DNA from: Streptosporangiales bacterium
Lineage (GTDB): Bacteria > Actinomycetota > Actinomycetes > Streptosporangiales > Streptosporangiaceae
DNA length: 36,428 nucleotides
Assembly (NCBI GenBank): GCA_017882645.1
Contig: JADGPC010000211.1
Location: 1 to 36,428, forward strand
Reading direction: 5' to 3'
Numbering within the stretch: the stretch's first letter is position 1; each line of letters starts with the position of its first letter. The position numbers and the translations under genes were made by a program. The notes below the pieces were generated by a model. It saw only the letters and a list, made by a program, of their open reading frames with translations, was not told where the DNA came from and did no database searches. This document shows, in pieces, positions 1 to 8,661 of the stretch.

Positions 1-849
1 GCCACGCTGTTCGGCAAGGTGCTGACCGGGTCCTACGCGCAGAGCGTGATCCGGTACGCCGGATTCCGGTCGGGCAGCAACGTGCCGGACCGGTTCGCTC
101 CGTCATACGGACTCAGCAAGCAGCTACTTCAGGTCGCGACGCCCGCCACCGCGACCGAGGCTCCGACCGCCCTGCAGGTGTGGAACAGGCTGGCTCTCGG
201 ATCGCGGGACCTGACGCTGGTCGACGTCTCGTCCGCGATGGCCAGGCCGGCCAGCCCGTCCGATCCGACCGGCCCGACGATGGAGCAGGAACTGACCCAG
301 GCGGCATCGCTCGGCCTCGCGCTGTTCGCGGACACCGCCAATCTGGGCCTGTGGGAATTCGCCGATCATTTCCAGGGCGGCGCGCTGCCGTACAAGCAGC
401 TCGTGTCGGTCGGCCCGCTGCCGCAGAGCCTCGGCGTGATCAGCCGCCGCGCCCAGCTCGAGCGCATTAACGGGAACCTGCCGCCGACCGGCGGCCCGCA
501 TGTCGCGCTGTACGGCTCGATCCTGGACGCCTACAAGTACATGCAGTCGACCTTTAAGCCGAAGTTCTTCAACGCCGTGATCGTGCTCGCCTCCGGCGTG
601 GAGAACGCGCCAGGCGACATCACGGCCAGGCACCTGCTCAAGCAGCTCGCGAAGCTCAGCGACCCGGCCCGCCGGGTGGCGGTGATCATCATCGCCTTCT
701 CGCCCTCGGCTGACTTCACCGAGCTGAAGAAGATAGCGAACTTCACCGGCGGCCAGGCGTACCAGATCAGCGATCCGTCGCAGGTACTCAAGGTGTTCTA
801 CCAGGCACTGGCGCACCGGCTGTGTGATCACGGCTGCGTCGCGCCCTGA
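1..849 (+). CDS. VWA-like domain protein, C-terminal part (5' end outside window)
   Basis: The frame is open from base 1, so the N-terminus lies outside the window; 282 residues are visible. The segment LTLVDVSSAMA is followed by a predicted alpha/beta fold, and later strands read NAVIVLASGVENA and RVAVIIIAFSP. The end, GGQAYQISDPSQVLKVFYQAL, is the usual close of a von Willebrand factor A domain. The family MIDAS motif is DxSxS; here it reads DVSSA, so the last serine is replaced and metal binding may be weakened. Actinobacteria carry many exported proteins with an N-terminal solute-binding-like region and a C-terminal VWA domain, and this matches that tail. The substrate or partner is unknown. 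Two conserved Cys near the end (LCDHGC) could pair outside the membrane. Confidence 0.72.
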   Translation, partial: ATLFGKVLTGSYAQSVIRYAGFRSGSNVPDRFAPSYGLSKQLLQVATPATATEAPTALQVWNRLALGSRDLTLVDVSSAMARPASPSDPTGPTMEQELTQAASLGLALFADTANLGLWEFADHFQGGALPYKQLVSVGPLPQSLGVISRRAQLERINGNLPPTGGPHVALYGSILDAYKYMQSTFKPKFFNAVIVLASGVENAPGDITARHLLKQLAKLSDPARRVAVIIIAFSPSADFTELKKIANFTGGQAYQISDPSQVLKVFYQALAHRLCDHGCVAP

Positions 850-876
850 TCAGCCAGCCAGCTACCGTTGGGCATT

Positions 877-1563
877 ATGAACCCCTTTCGCGCTCTCTCG
901 ACCACAGATCGAACCACGCTCGGCCGGCTGCGCGAGCGCGGCCTCGCTGACCGGGCCGCGCTGCACGACGTGCTCGACGCGGGCCTGATCTGTCACCTCG
1001 GCGTCGTGATCGACGGCACGCCGGTCGTGCTGCCGACCGGCTACGGCCGGATTGAGGAGACCCTGTACCTGCACGGATCATCGGCCAACCGGTCGCTGGC
1101 GGCTGCCGACGGGGCGGAGGTCTGCGTGACCGTGACCCTGCTCGACGGGCTCGTCTGCGCCAGGTCGGTCTTCCACAACTCGATGAACTACCGCAGCGCG
1201 GTGATCTACGGAACCGCGCGCCTGGTCACCGGCGACGCGGAGCGCCGCGCCGCCGTCCAGGCCATCACCGAGCACCTGATACCCGGCCGGTGGGACAACT
1301 CCAGGCAGCCCAGCCGCAAGGAGATGTCCGCCACCTCAGTCCTCGCGCTGCCGCTCGACGAGGCCTCGGTCAAGGCGCGGGCGGGCTGGCCGAAGGACGA
1401 CGACGAGGATTACGAGCTCGGTCACTGGGCGGGCCTGCTTCCCATCACCATGACCGTCGGGCCGGCCGAGTCCGACCCGCAGCTCAAGGAAGGCATATCC
1501 GTCCCCGCGCACATCACCGAACTTCAGACCCAAGCAGGCGGCGCGGGCACCGGCGGTAGCTAA
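877..1563 (+). CDS. Pyridoxamine 5'-phosphate oxidase-like FMN-binding protein
   Basis: This 228-residue protein has the split-barrel pattern of PPOX-like flavoproteins. An early strand reads ICHLGVVIDGTPVVLPTGYG, followed by LYLHGSSANRSL, a phosphate-contacting segment, and then VCVTVTLLDGLVCARSVFH and YRSAVIYGTARLV. This subgroup includes small cytosolic proteins related to NimA nitroimidazole reductases; the physiological substrate is not evident. I chose ATG 877 because homologous sequence starts just after it; a TTG at 868 is in frame. A possible -10 box, TACCGT at 863-868, lies 8 bases upstream, so the transcript could be nearly leaderless. The gene follows the VWA gene by 27 bases and precedes orn. 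Confidence 0.85.
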   Translation: MNPFRALSTTDRTTLGRLRERGLADRAALHDVLDAGLICHLGVVIDGTPVVLPTGYGRIEETLYLHGSSANRSLAAADGAEVCVTVTLLDGLVCARSVFHNSMNYRSAVIYGTARLVTGDAERRAAVQAITEHLIPGRWDNSRQPSRKEMSATSVLALPLDEASVKARAGWPKDDDEDYELGHWAGLLPITMTVGPAESDPQLKEGISVPAHITELQTQAGGAGTGGS

Positions 1564-1569
1564 CTGCCC

Positions 1570-1575
1570 TAGGCT
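1570..1575 (+). promoter_or_regulatory. Putative -10 box (TAGGCT) of leaderless orn
   Basis: TAGGCT fits the TANNNT -10 consensus and ends exactly 6 bases before the GTG start of orn. That spacing puts the transcription start on or next to the start codon. No Shine-Dalgarno sequence is visible. This is inferred from spacing only. Confidence 0.45.
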
Positions 1576-1581
1576 AGGACA

Positions 1582-2220
1582 GTGACTGACCGACTGGTCT
1601 GGATTGACTGCGAGATGACTGGGCTTGATCTTGCCAGCGACGCGCTGGTCGAGATCGCCTGCGTGGTCACCGACCGTGACCTGAACGTACTAGACGAAGG
1701 CATCGACCTCGTCATCAAGCCGCCGGCCGAGGCGCTCGACCACATGCCGGACCTGGTGCGCGACATGCACACCACGTCCGGGCTGCTGACCGAACTGGCG
1801 GCCGGGATGACGCTGGCTGAGGCGCAGGACCAGGTCCTCAGCTACGTCCGCGGCCACGTTCCCGAACCCAGGAAGGCGCCGCTGTGCGGGAATTCGATCG
1901 CCACCGACCGCGGGTTCCTGGCCAGGGACCTGCCGCGGCTCGATGAGTACCTGCACTACCGGATGATCGACGTTTCCAGCATCAAGGAGCTGGCCAGGCG
2001 CTGGTATCCCCGGGCTTACTTCGCCAGCCCGGCCAAGGTGGGAGGGCACCGGGCACTCGCCGACATCAGGGAGAGCATCACCGAGCTGCGCTACTACCGG
2101 GAAGCGGTTTTCGTTCCCATGCCAGGGCCCGACACCGCCACGGCACGTGAGATAGCGGCGAAGTTCTCTCCTGGTGCCGACGTTCCCGGCGATGGGGCCG
2201 AATCCGGTTCTGCTGGGTGA
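1582..2220 (+). CDS. orn: Oligoribonuclease (DEDDh 3'-5' exonuclease)
   Basis: Oligoribonuclease degrades 2-5 nt RNAs, including pGpG from cyclic-di-GMP turnover, to mononucleotides in the cytoplasm. The 212-residue protein starts [16 protein letters not shown], the exonuclease motif I (D9, E11). [16 protein letters not shown] is motif [23 protein letters not shown] carries the motif III His and Asp, and the ending [10 protein letters not shown] is typical of Orn. Length and motif order match the family. The GTG start is fixed by the N-terminal motif and by a -10-like box 6 bases upstream, so the message is probably leaderless. In many actinobacteria orn sits next to tRNA-His, as here. Identification is secure. 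Confidence 0.96.
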   Translation: MTDRLVWIDCEMTGLDLASDALVEIACVVTDRDLNVLDEGIDLVIKPPAEALDHMPDLVRDMHTTSGLLTELAAGMTLAEAQDQVLSYVRGHVPEPRKAPLCGNSIATDRGFLARDLPRLDEYLHYRMIDVSSIKELARRWYPRAYFASPAKVGGHRALADIRESITELRYYREAVFVPMPGPDTATAREIAAKFSPGADVPGDGAESGSAG

Positions 2221-2237
2221 GCCGGAAACGGTATGCT
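2208..2237 (+). promoter_or_regulatory. Putative tRNA-His promoter
   Basis: A TTCTGC (2208-2213) and a TATGCT (2232-2237) are separated by 18 bases and lie about 25 bases before the mature tRNA 5' end. They resemble a -35/-10 pair. The -35 overlaps the end of orn. The tRNA could instead be co-transcribed with orn. Confidence 0.35.
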
Positions 2238-2261
2238 TCGACAAGCCGCCACGGCGGTCAT

Positions 2262-2338
2262 GGTGGGCGTAGCTCAGTTGGCAGAGCGCCAGGTTGTGGT
2301 CCTGGATGTCACGGGTTCAAATCCCGTCGTCCACCCCA
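2262..2338 (+). tRNA. tRNA-His (anticodon GTG)
   Basis: A full cloverleaf can be drawn. The acceptor stem GTGGGCG (2263-2269) pairs with CGTCCAC (2328-2334). The anticodon stem CCAGG/CCTGG encloses loop TTGTGGT with anticodon GTG at 2296-2298. The T arm is ACGGG-TTCAAAT-CCCGT. The G at 2262 serves as the G(-1) identity base of tRNA-His, facing discriminator C2335. CCA is encoded at 2336-2338. An intrinsic terminator follows. Confidence 0.97.
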
Positions 2339-2360
2339 AATGATGTCTCAGGCATCGAGG

Positions 2361-2393
2361 ACACCGTGAACCCACGCTGGGTCACGGTGTTTT
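2361..2393 (+). terminator. Intrinsic terminator after tRNA-His
   Basis: ACACCGTGA (from 2361) pairs with TCACGGTGT (ending 2390). A further CCCA/TGGG pairing closes a CGC loop, with one bulged A. A TTTT run follows immediately. It lies 22 bases beyond the tRNA and is a classic Rho-independent structure. Confidence 0.88.
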
Positions 2394-2573
2394 CGGTTTC
2401 GGGCGCCGCCGTTCACCAGCGCCATTTAAACACCGGCCCGAAATCGAGATTGCCCGCACGCAGCTTGACGCCCGATATGTCCGCTGGAGCGGGAGCCCGG
2501 GCCCGGCACGCGGCCGGGCGCGGCCCACACTGACAGTGCGGCCCGGCGTCGGGCGGCCGCAGGATCGATCCGA

Positions 2574-4634
2574 TCATGAATGTGCGGGCGCCGCGGCGGG
2601 CAGGTAGATGCGGAACGTGGTGCCGAGGCCTTCCTGGGAGTCCACGTCGATGATGCCGCCGGCGTCGGCGATGATGCCGTGCACGGTCGACAGCCCGAGC
2701 CCGGTCCCTGTGCCGGGCGACTTGGTCGTGAAGAAGCGCTCGAAGATCCGCGCCTGGACCTGCTCGCTCATGCCGGTGCCGGTATCGGTGACAGCAAGCT
2801 CGACGTAGCGTCGCGGGTCAGCACCAGGACGCAGGCGGACCCGCTGGCCGTCGAGGTCAGCGGGGCCCGTCGTGATCGTCAGCTTTCCGCCGTCGGGCAT
2901 CGCGTCGCGGGCGTTGACAGCCAGGTTGAGCAGCACCTGCTCCAGTCGGCCGCGGTCGGCCAGTACCGCAGGCAGGGCCCTGGGCCATGGCTCGAAGCTC
3001 ACCTCGGCACGACCGCTCATGCTGACGTCCAGCAGGTCCCTGATGCCCGCGATGAGGGCGTTCAGCTCGATCGCCTCGGGTCGGGTCCTGGCCCGGCTGC
3101 TGAAGCTCAGCAGGTCGCTGGACAGATGGACGGCCCGGTCCGCGGCGACGCGGATCTCGTCCAGGATCCGTCGCAGCTCAGGATCCAGGTCATCGCTGAC
3201 GTCCGCTGCCATCTCGGCATATCCGACGATGACCGCCAGCAGGTTGCCGAAGTCGTGGGCGATGCCGCTGGTGAGCTGCCCGACCGTCACCAGGCGCTCG
3301 GCCCGCCGCAGTTCAGCCTCGAGCGCTCGGCGGTCCGCCTCCGCGCGGACGAGTTCGGAGGTGCGCCGGCTGACCCGTTCCTCAAGCTCCGCGTTGAAGG
3401 CCCGCAGCAAGGTGGCGCGTTCCTGTTCGTCGCGCTGGCGCGCGGTGAGATCCACCGCGAAGGTGGTCCAGCGCAGCGGGCGCCAGTCGATGACCGCGGC
3501 GCCGACCAGGACCGGCACGTGACGCCCGTCGGAGTGCAGGTACTCCTTCTCATAAGGCCCGCACGCTCCCGTGCGGAGCAGCTGCGTGAGCGCGTCATCG
3601 TCGGTGGCGGCCCACTGCCGGGGCGTGATCGCACGCCAGGAGATCCGCCCGGATTCCAGGTCGTCGCGAGCGCGGCCGATGATGTCGAGGAAGGCGTCGT
3701 TGGCATCGTGAATCCCCGCCTCGCTGGACACGACCACGCCGAGGACGTTGGCCTCCCTGAGCCGCCCGAGCAGCCGGTTGTTCTGCCGCACGGCGGCTTC
3801 CGCCCGGCGCTGCTCGGTGATGTCGGTCAGCATGGCGTAGGCGCGCTGCGGCCGGCCCTGGCCGTCCCGCGCGTCCGGTACGGCGGTGACCCGCACCCAC
3901 CGCAGCTCACCGGTGCGCCCGTGCGGCAGGCCGACCACTACGTCGGTGACGACCTCGCCGGTGCGCAGGGCGACCATCACCGGAACGTCAGCCGTCTCGA
4001 ATGGCGTGCCGTCCTCATGCACAGCGCGACTGGCCTGGATCACCGGCCAGCTAGTTATCGCATCACGCGCGAGGCCCAGGATCCTCGCCGCCGCGGGGTT
4101 AGCGCCCAGGATCGACCCGTCGGCGTGGTGGTGGATCACACCGTGCGGCAGCGTCTCGAACAGGGTCCGGTATCGCTCCTCGGTGACCGCCAGGCGCTCG
4201 GCCAGTTCCTCGAGCCGACGCCGGTCCGTGACGTGCGCCGTGACGTCAGTGCCGTACAGCAGCACGCCGGCGACGCCGCCGGTTTCGTCGCGAACCGGCT
4301 GGTAGACGAAATCCACGAACAGCTGCTCGGGCTCCTGGCCGTGCCCGCGTACCCACACCTCAGATTCATGGCCACGGCGGGGTTCGCCGGTTCGGGCGAC
4401 CTTTTCGACCAGGTTAAGGTGCTCCCGCGCCTCTACCGGGAGTGCCCGGCGCAGCGGAACCCCGATCAGGTCATGCCCGCCGACGGTCTTGCGGAACTCC
4501 TCGTTGGCGAACTCGAAGACGAGGTCAGGGCCGGCCACATAAGCCACCCCCGCGGGCAGCCGCAGCAGGAGATCGTGCATCAGCACGAGCTCGGCAGGAC
4601 CGTCGCCGGGCGGGCCTGCGCCTGAACCCATCAC
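2574..4634 (-). CDS. PAS-domain sensor histidine kinase (three PAS, HisKA, HATPase)
   Basis: The protein has 686 residues and no membrane segment, so it is probably a cytosolic sensor. Three PAS-type domains are visible at about 15-130, 145-275 and 285-405. A charged coiled-coil linker leads to a HisKA domain whose phospho-acceptor box is LTSGIAHDFGNLLAV. The ATPase domain shows the N box NLAVNARDAMPDGG, the G1 box VTDTGTGM and the F/G2 region FFTTKSPGTGTGLGLS. The HDFGN form is that of the NtrB-like/PAS kinase class. There is no receiver domain and no cognate regulator adjacent, so it is an orphan here. Start is the GTG at 4634 or the ATG directly after it. The signal is unknown; PAS domains commonly sense redox, light or small ligands. 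Confidence 0.9.
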   Translation of the reverse strand: MMGSGAGPPGDGPAELVLMHDLLLRLPAGVAYVAGPDLVFEFANEEFRKTVGGHDLIGVPLRRALPVEAREHLNLVEKVARTGEPRRGHESEVWVRGHGQEPEQLFVDFVYQPVRDETGGVAGVLLYGTDVTAHVTDRRRLEELAERLAVTEERYRTLFETLPHGVIHHHADGSILGANPAAARILGLARDAITSWPVIQASRAVHEDGTPFETADVPVMVALRTGEVVTDVVVGLPHGRTGELRWVRVTAVPDARDGQGRPQRAYAMLTDITEQRRAEAAVRQNNRLLGRLREANVLGVVVSSEAGIHDANDAFLDIIGRARDDLESGRISWRAITPRQWAATDDDALTQLLRTGACGPYEKEYLHSDGRHVPVLVGAAVIDWRPLRWTTFAVDLTARQRDEQERATLLRAFNAELEERVSRRTSELVRAEADRRALEAELRRAERLVTVGQLTSGIAHDFGNLLAVIVGYAEMAADVSDDLDPELRRILDEIRVAADRAVHLSSDLLSFSSRARTRPEAIELNALIAGIRDLLDVSMSGRAEVSFEPWPRALPAVLADRGRLEQVLLNLAVNARDAMPDGGKLTITTGPADLDGQRVRLRPGADPRRYVELAVTDTGTGMSEQVQARIFERFFTTKSPGTGTGLGLSTVHGIIADAGGIIDVDSQEGLGTTFRIYLPAAAPAHS

Positions 4635-4776
4635 GTCCTACGATCCCCCAGCATGCAGTCCATCCTCGGTTCGAGCTGCACGCCTCCCCAGGGACCTTTG
4701 TCCCTGATCAGCGGGCCTTAGTCCGGGCCAGGTCGGCAGCCGGTCACGGCGTGAGTCAGTTCCGTGGCCAGCAACA

Positions 4777-5049
4777 CTAGCTGGCCGGGCGGGCAATCGA
4801 CTTGTACTCGAGGTAGGACATGAGACCCTCCTCGGTGATCAGCTCGGCGATCTCGCCCAGCCGCCCGGCGTACAGGTCGGCGAGCCTGCCCACCGCCTCG
4901 GCCCGGTCGGCCGGCGCCATCCGCGGCCACGGCCCGTTGTCGAACGCCTCGCGAGCGGCTGCCACGGCCCGGTCCATGTCGGCCGCCGTGCCCTCGGGCA
5001 CCCGGCCGACGATCTCCTCGGTATGCGGCGAGATGACGTCGAGGGTGGA
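4777..5049 (-). pseudogene. Aldehyde dehydrogenase remnant A (N-terminal piece joined to C-terminal tail)
   Basis: On the minus strand the translation TLDVISPHTEEIVGRVPEG, running to EIAELITEE, matches the N-terminal region of NAD(P)-dependent aldehyde dehydrogenases (about family residues 20-110). Straight after ITEE it continues GLMSYLEYKSIARPAS and stops. That ending is the usual extreme C-terminus of one ALDH subfamily (EGL..YLEYKSI). The catalytic core, including the Glu and Cys residues, is missing, as after an internal deletion joining ITEE to EGL. The 5' end is also lost, because the similarity stops at about 5046-5049, where remnant B begins on the other strand. It cannot encode an active enzyme. 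Assembly error is an alternative explanation. Confidence 0.75.
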
Positions 5050-5999
5050 AGCTCGGCCCGGCCCTGACCACCGGCAACTGCGTCGTGCTGAAGCCAGCGG
5101 AGCAGACGCCGCTGTCGGCACTGCTCCTCGCCGGGCTCATGGCCGAGGCTGGGATCCCGGACGGCGTCGTCAACGTCGTGCCCGGTTTCGGCGAGACAGC
5201 GGGAGCCGCGCTCGCCTCCCACCACGACGTCGACAAGGTCGCCTTCACCGGCTCGACGGAGGTCGGCAAGCTCATCGTCCAGGCCGCCGCGGGGAACCTG
5301 AAGAAGCTCACCCTCGAGCTCGGCGGCAAGAGCCCCAACATCGTCTTCGACGACGCCGACGCCAGCGCCGTCGAGGGCGCCGCGAACGCGATCTTCTTCA
5401 ACCACGGCCAGTGCTGCGTCGCCGGATCCCGGCTGTTCGTCCAGCAGGGCCGGTTCGAGGAAGTAGTCGACGGCGTAGCCGAGATCGCCAAGTCGATCAA
5501 GCTGGGCCCGGGAATGGATCCCGGCACCCAGATGGGCCCGCTGGTCTCCGAAGAGCAGCTCCGCCGCGTCACCGGCTACCTGGACGCCGGCCGCGGCGAC
5601 GGCGCCACCGCGCTGGCCGGCGGCGGACGGCACGGCCAGCACGGCTACTTCGTCGAGCCCACGGTGCTGACCAACACCCGGCCCGAGATGAGCGTGGTGC
5701 GCGAGGAGATCTTCGGGCCGGTCGTGGTGGCCGAGCCATTCAGCACCCTGGACGAGATTGCCGCCGTCGCGAACGACACCGACTACGGCCTCGGAGCAGG
5801 GATCTGGACCAAGGACATCTCCAAGGCCCACGCCCTGGCCAAGAAGATCAGGGCCGGCACCGTGTGGATCAACTGCTACAACGTCTTCGACGCGTCGCTG
5901 CCGTTCGGCGGTTACAAGCAGTCCGGCTGGGGCCGCGAAATGGGCCACGAGGTACTCAACAACTACACCGAGGTCAAGGCCGTGACCACGCTGCTCTGA
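5046..5999 (+). pseudogene. Aldehyde dehydrogenase remnant B, lacking the N-terminal third
   Basis: Plus-strand similarity to ALDH begins abruptly at the codons for WKLGPALTTGNCVVLKPAEQ and runs intact to the C-terminus. It keeps the general-base region KLTLELGGKSPNIVF, the catalytic cysteine region NHGQCCVAGSRLF, EEIFGPVV and FGGYKQSGWGREMG. The tail LNNYTEVKAVTTLL differs from the tail of remnant A, so the two came from different ALDH subfamilies. About 165 N-terminal residues, including much of the cofactor-binding fold, are absent. No ribosome site or good start lies upstream; a GTG at 5085 opens the longest reading but would still give a truncated protein. The clean frame suggests the break is recent or an assembly join. 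Confidence 0.78.
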
Positions 6000-6006
6000 A
6001 GCAGCG

Positions 6007-6043
6007 GCGGGCGGAGCCTGGCTAATAGCCCGGCTCCGCCCGC
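6007..6043. terminator. Strong stem-loop after ALDH remnant B
   Basis: A perfect 12-bp inverted repeat, GCGGGCGGAGCC (6007-6018) and GGCTCCGCCCGC (6032-6043), contains a small inner GGCT/AGCC pairing. No T tract follows on either side. It sits between two convergent genes and probably works as a bidirectional terminator, as GC-rich hairpins without U-tails often do in actinobacteria. Confidence 0.6.
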
Positions 6044-6093
6044 GGCCCGGGCAGCGGTTATTTCGCCGCTCCTTTTCCCGCCGTAAAGCCGGC

Positions 6094-6504
6094 TCAGGAG
6101 CCGCGGACAATCCCGTCCGCATCAGCCGATCCGGCGAAGTCCGCGAAACCGACAGCGCCGGCGGACAGGTAATGCTCGATGACTACAGCGAGTTCCGGAA
6201 CGGCCCGGAACTCCCGACCTGGCTCCTCGGCAAGGTCGACGACCAGCACCGGATGGTCGGGGCTGCTGACCGTCAGCTCGTCGATGACGAGCAGAAACGA
6301 GTGTGCGTAACCCGCTGGCGCCAGGCCGAGCAACTGGCAGGCCGTCTTCCCGGTGTACGCCGGGTCATCCAGGAACTCGACATTGGCCAGCAGCCCTTCC
6401 CCGGCTGGCTGCGATATAGCCGCGACGGTGGTTTTCCATGCCTCGTGATCCGAGAAATCGGTTCGGATCGCCAGCACGCTCGACGTCACTGGTATCAGAT
6501 GCAT
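6094..6504 (-). CDS. DUF6924-like small protein
   Basis: This 136-residue protein starts MHLIPVTSSVLAIRTDFSDH, followed by EAWKTTVAA. This is the opening seen in the actinobacterial DUF6924 family (a rigid beta strand, then RTDFSDxxAW). A central strand reads HSFLLVIDELTV and PVLVVDLAEE, and the end FRAVPELAVVIEHYLSAGAVGFADFA also fits. The family has no established function. A GAGGA ribosome site lies 7 bases upstream of ATG 6504. The gene is convergent with ALDH remnant B and divergent from the NhaA fusion. Family assignment rests on remembered sequence pattern, not on a search. Confidence 0.7.
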   Translation of the reverse strand: MHLIPVTSSVLAIRTDFSDHEAWKTTVAAISQPAGEGLLANVEFLDDPAYTGKTACQLLGLAPAGYAHSFLLVIDELTVSSPDHPVLVVDLAEEPGREFRAVPELAVVIEHYLSAGAVGFADFAGSADADGIVRGS

Positions 6505-6660
6505 AATCAGTCCTCATGCCGGGCCAGGGCGCATCAGCAGACATGAGCTTAAGAACACCGCGACCAATGCGCCAGTGCCAATTTCCGGCTGGCTCCGCGC
6601 GGCCGGGCGGCGCGGGTTCTGAGATCATGGGGCCGAAGCGGCACAGGAGAGGATCCCGGC

Positions 6661-8592
6661 GTGACGGAGCCCAGCGCCGCGGCGTCGCAGTTCTCGCCCC
6701 GGACCGCGTGGGCGCGGCGACTGGAGACGCCGCTTCGCCAGTTCGTGCGCACCGAGACGGGCGGCGCAGCAGTCCTGCTTGCGGCCACCCTCGCCGCGCT
6801 GGCCTGGGCGAACATCAACCCGTCCGGATACGACGCCACGTGGCGCACCGAGTTCTCGATCAGGCTCGGCAGCTACGGGCTGGACGCAGACCTGCGCGAG
6901 TGGGTGAACTCCGGGCTGATGGCCTTCTTCTTCCTGGTCGCCGGCCTGGAAGCGCGCCGGGAGTTCGACATGGGCGAACTGCGCGTGCGCCTGCGGCTGG
7001 CGCTGCCGCTGGTGGTGGGGCTCGGCGGGATGATCGTTCCGATCGGGATCTACCTGGCCCTCAATGCGGGCCGCGCGTCAGCGAGCGGCTGGGGCACGGC
7101 CATGTCTACCGACACGGCGTTCGCCCTCGGGCTGCTGGCCCTGGTCGGCCGGAACGCTCCGGACCGGATCGGCACGTACCTGCTGACCTTCGCGATCGTT
7201 GACGACGTCGCGGGAATCGTGATCATCGCGCTGGCCTACAGCGGCCATGTCGATCTCACCGCGCTCGCGATCGGGCTGGCCTTCATCGGCCTGGTCCTCG
7301 TCATCCGCGGCCGCGGCGTCCACAGCGGCCTCGTCTACCTGCTGCTCGGGCTGGCGGCCTGGACGGCGTTCTTCAAATCCGGGGTCGACCCGGTGCTGGT
7401 CGGCCTCATCATGGGGCTGCTGGCCCTGGCCTACCCGGCTGCCCGGACCGACCTGGAGCGAGCATCGACCTCCTTCCGGCTGTTCCGCGAGCAGCCGACG
7501 CCTGACCTGGCCAGGGAAGCGCAGGAGAGCGTGCGGACGGCGATGTCGCCGAATGACCGGCTGCAGCAGATCTTCCACCCCTGGACGAGTTACCTGATCG
7601 TGCCGCTCTTCGCCCTGGCGAACGCCGGCATCACGATCAGCGGCGCCTTCCTGGCCCGAGCGTTCACGTCGGCGATCACCCTGGGGATCCTGCTCGGCTA
7701 CGTGCTGGGAAAGCCAGCCGGCACCGTCGGAGCGGCGTGGCTCCTCACGAAGGTCAGCCGCGGCCGCATCCGCCCGCCGGTCGGCTGGGCCGCCGTTACC
7801 GGCGTCGGCACCATCGCGGGCATCGGCTTCATCGTGTCCCTGCTGATCGCCTCGCTGGCCTTCCGGGGCACCGAGCTGGCCGAGGCCAAGGTCGGCATCC
7901 TGTCCGCCGCGGTAGGCGCGTCCGCGCTCACCTGGCTGGTCTTCCGGCTGACCGCGATGCTGCCGAACCGGCTGCGCCTGCGCGCGCTCCTCGGCACCGC
8001 CGACAGCGTCATCGACCTCGCGGTGCCGGTGGACCAGAAACGCGACCATGTCCGCGGCCCGGACCGGGCGCCGGTCACGCTCGTCGAGTACGGCGACTTT
8101 GAGTGCCCCTACTGCGGCGAGGCCGAGGCGGTGATCCGCGAGCTGCTCGCCGACTACGGCGACCTGCGCTACGTGTGGCGGCACCTGCCGCTCAGCGACG
8201 TCCACCCGCACGCGCGCATCGCCGCCGAGGCCGCCGAGGCCGCGGCCAGGCAGGGCAAGTTCTGGCCGATGCACGATCAGCTGCTCGACCACCAGGGTGA
8301 GCTGACCGCCAAGGACGTCATCGGCTACGCACGCGACATCGGGCTGAATGCCGAGCAGTTCGCCAGGGACCTGCGCACGCACGCCGGGGAAGCCAGGATC
8401 TCCGAGGACATTGACTCCGCCGACCTCAGCGGCGTCTCCGGCACTCCCACCTTCTTTGTCAACGGCAAGCGGCACCACGGCGCCTACGACATCGGCGCCC
8501 TCGCCGACGCCGTCCGCTCCGCCAGAGCACGCGCGCTGATCGGTGCGTCCCGGCAGCCGGCCGGACCGGATCGCGGCGAGCCGGCCGGGTGA
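6661..8592 (+). CDS. nhaA: Na+/H+ antiporter NhaA fused to a DsbA-like thioredoxin domain
   Basis: NhaA exchanges internal Na+ (or Li+) for external H+ across the inner membrane. Residues about 25-430 cover the antiporter: FFLVAGLEARREFDMGEL, STDTAFALGLLALVGR and FAIVDDVAGIVIIALAY. D151, D181 and D182 keep the spacing of E. coli D133, D163 and D164, so ion binding looks intact. Residues about 455-635 form a DSBA/thioredoxin-like domain with the active site FECPYCGEAE (C482, C485) and the cis-proline segment SGTPTFFVNGKRHHGAYD. The whole is one uninterrupted frame of 643 residues; fusions of this type are known in actinobacteria. The start is GTG 6661, with AGGAGAGG 7-8 bases upstream. The gene stands alone; its partner substrate for the thiol domain is unknown. 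Confidence 0.93.
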   Translation: MTEPSAAASQFSPRTAWARRLETPLRQFVRTETGGAAVLLAATLAALAWANINPSGYDATWRTEFSIRLGSYGLDADLREWVNSGLMAFFFLVAGLEARREFDMGELRVRLRLALPLVVGLGGMIVPIGIYLALNAGRASASGWGTAMSTDTAFALGLLALVGRNAPDRIGTYLLTFAIVDDVAGIVIIALAYSGHVDLTALAIGLAFIGLVLVIRGRGVHSGLVYLLLGLAAWTAFFKSGVDPVLVGLIMGLLALAYPAARTDLERASTSFRLFREQPTPDLAREAQESVRTAMSPNDRLQQIFHPWTSYLIVPLFALANAGITISGAFLARAFTSAITLGILLGYVLGKPAGTVGAAWLLTKVSRGRIRPPVGWAAVTGVGTIAGIGFIVSLLIASLAFRGTELAEAKVGILSAAVGASALTWLVFRLTAMLPNRLRLRALLGTADSVIDLAVPVDQKRDHVRGPDRAPVTLVEYGDFECPYCGEAEAVIRELLADYGDLRYVWRHLPLSDVHPHARIAAEAAEAAARQGKFWPMHDQLLDHQGELTAKDVIGYARDIGLNAEQFARDLRTHAGEARISEDIDSADLSGVSGTPTFFVNGKRHHGAYDIGALADAVRSARARALIGASRQPAGPDRGEPAG

Positions 8593-8661
8593 GCGGCTGC
8601 CGGGTTCGGGTTCGGACAACTCCGCGCCCGCTATCAGATTGGCAGATACCCTACCTTTAGT

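Noticed and set aside
2580-4625. Long plus-strand open frame (681 codons) opposite the PAS kinase
   Set aside because: It mirrors the kinase gene exactly, has no domain pattern, and arises from third-position GC bias. The minus-strand frame has clear PAS, HisKA and ATPase motifs.
5085-5999. ALDH remnant B as an intact short enzyme starting at GTG 5085
   Set aside because: Similarity begins earlier, at about 5046, and the cofactor-binding N-terminal third is absent, with no ribosome site.
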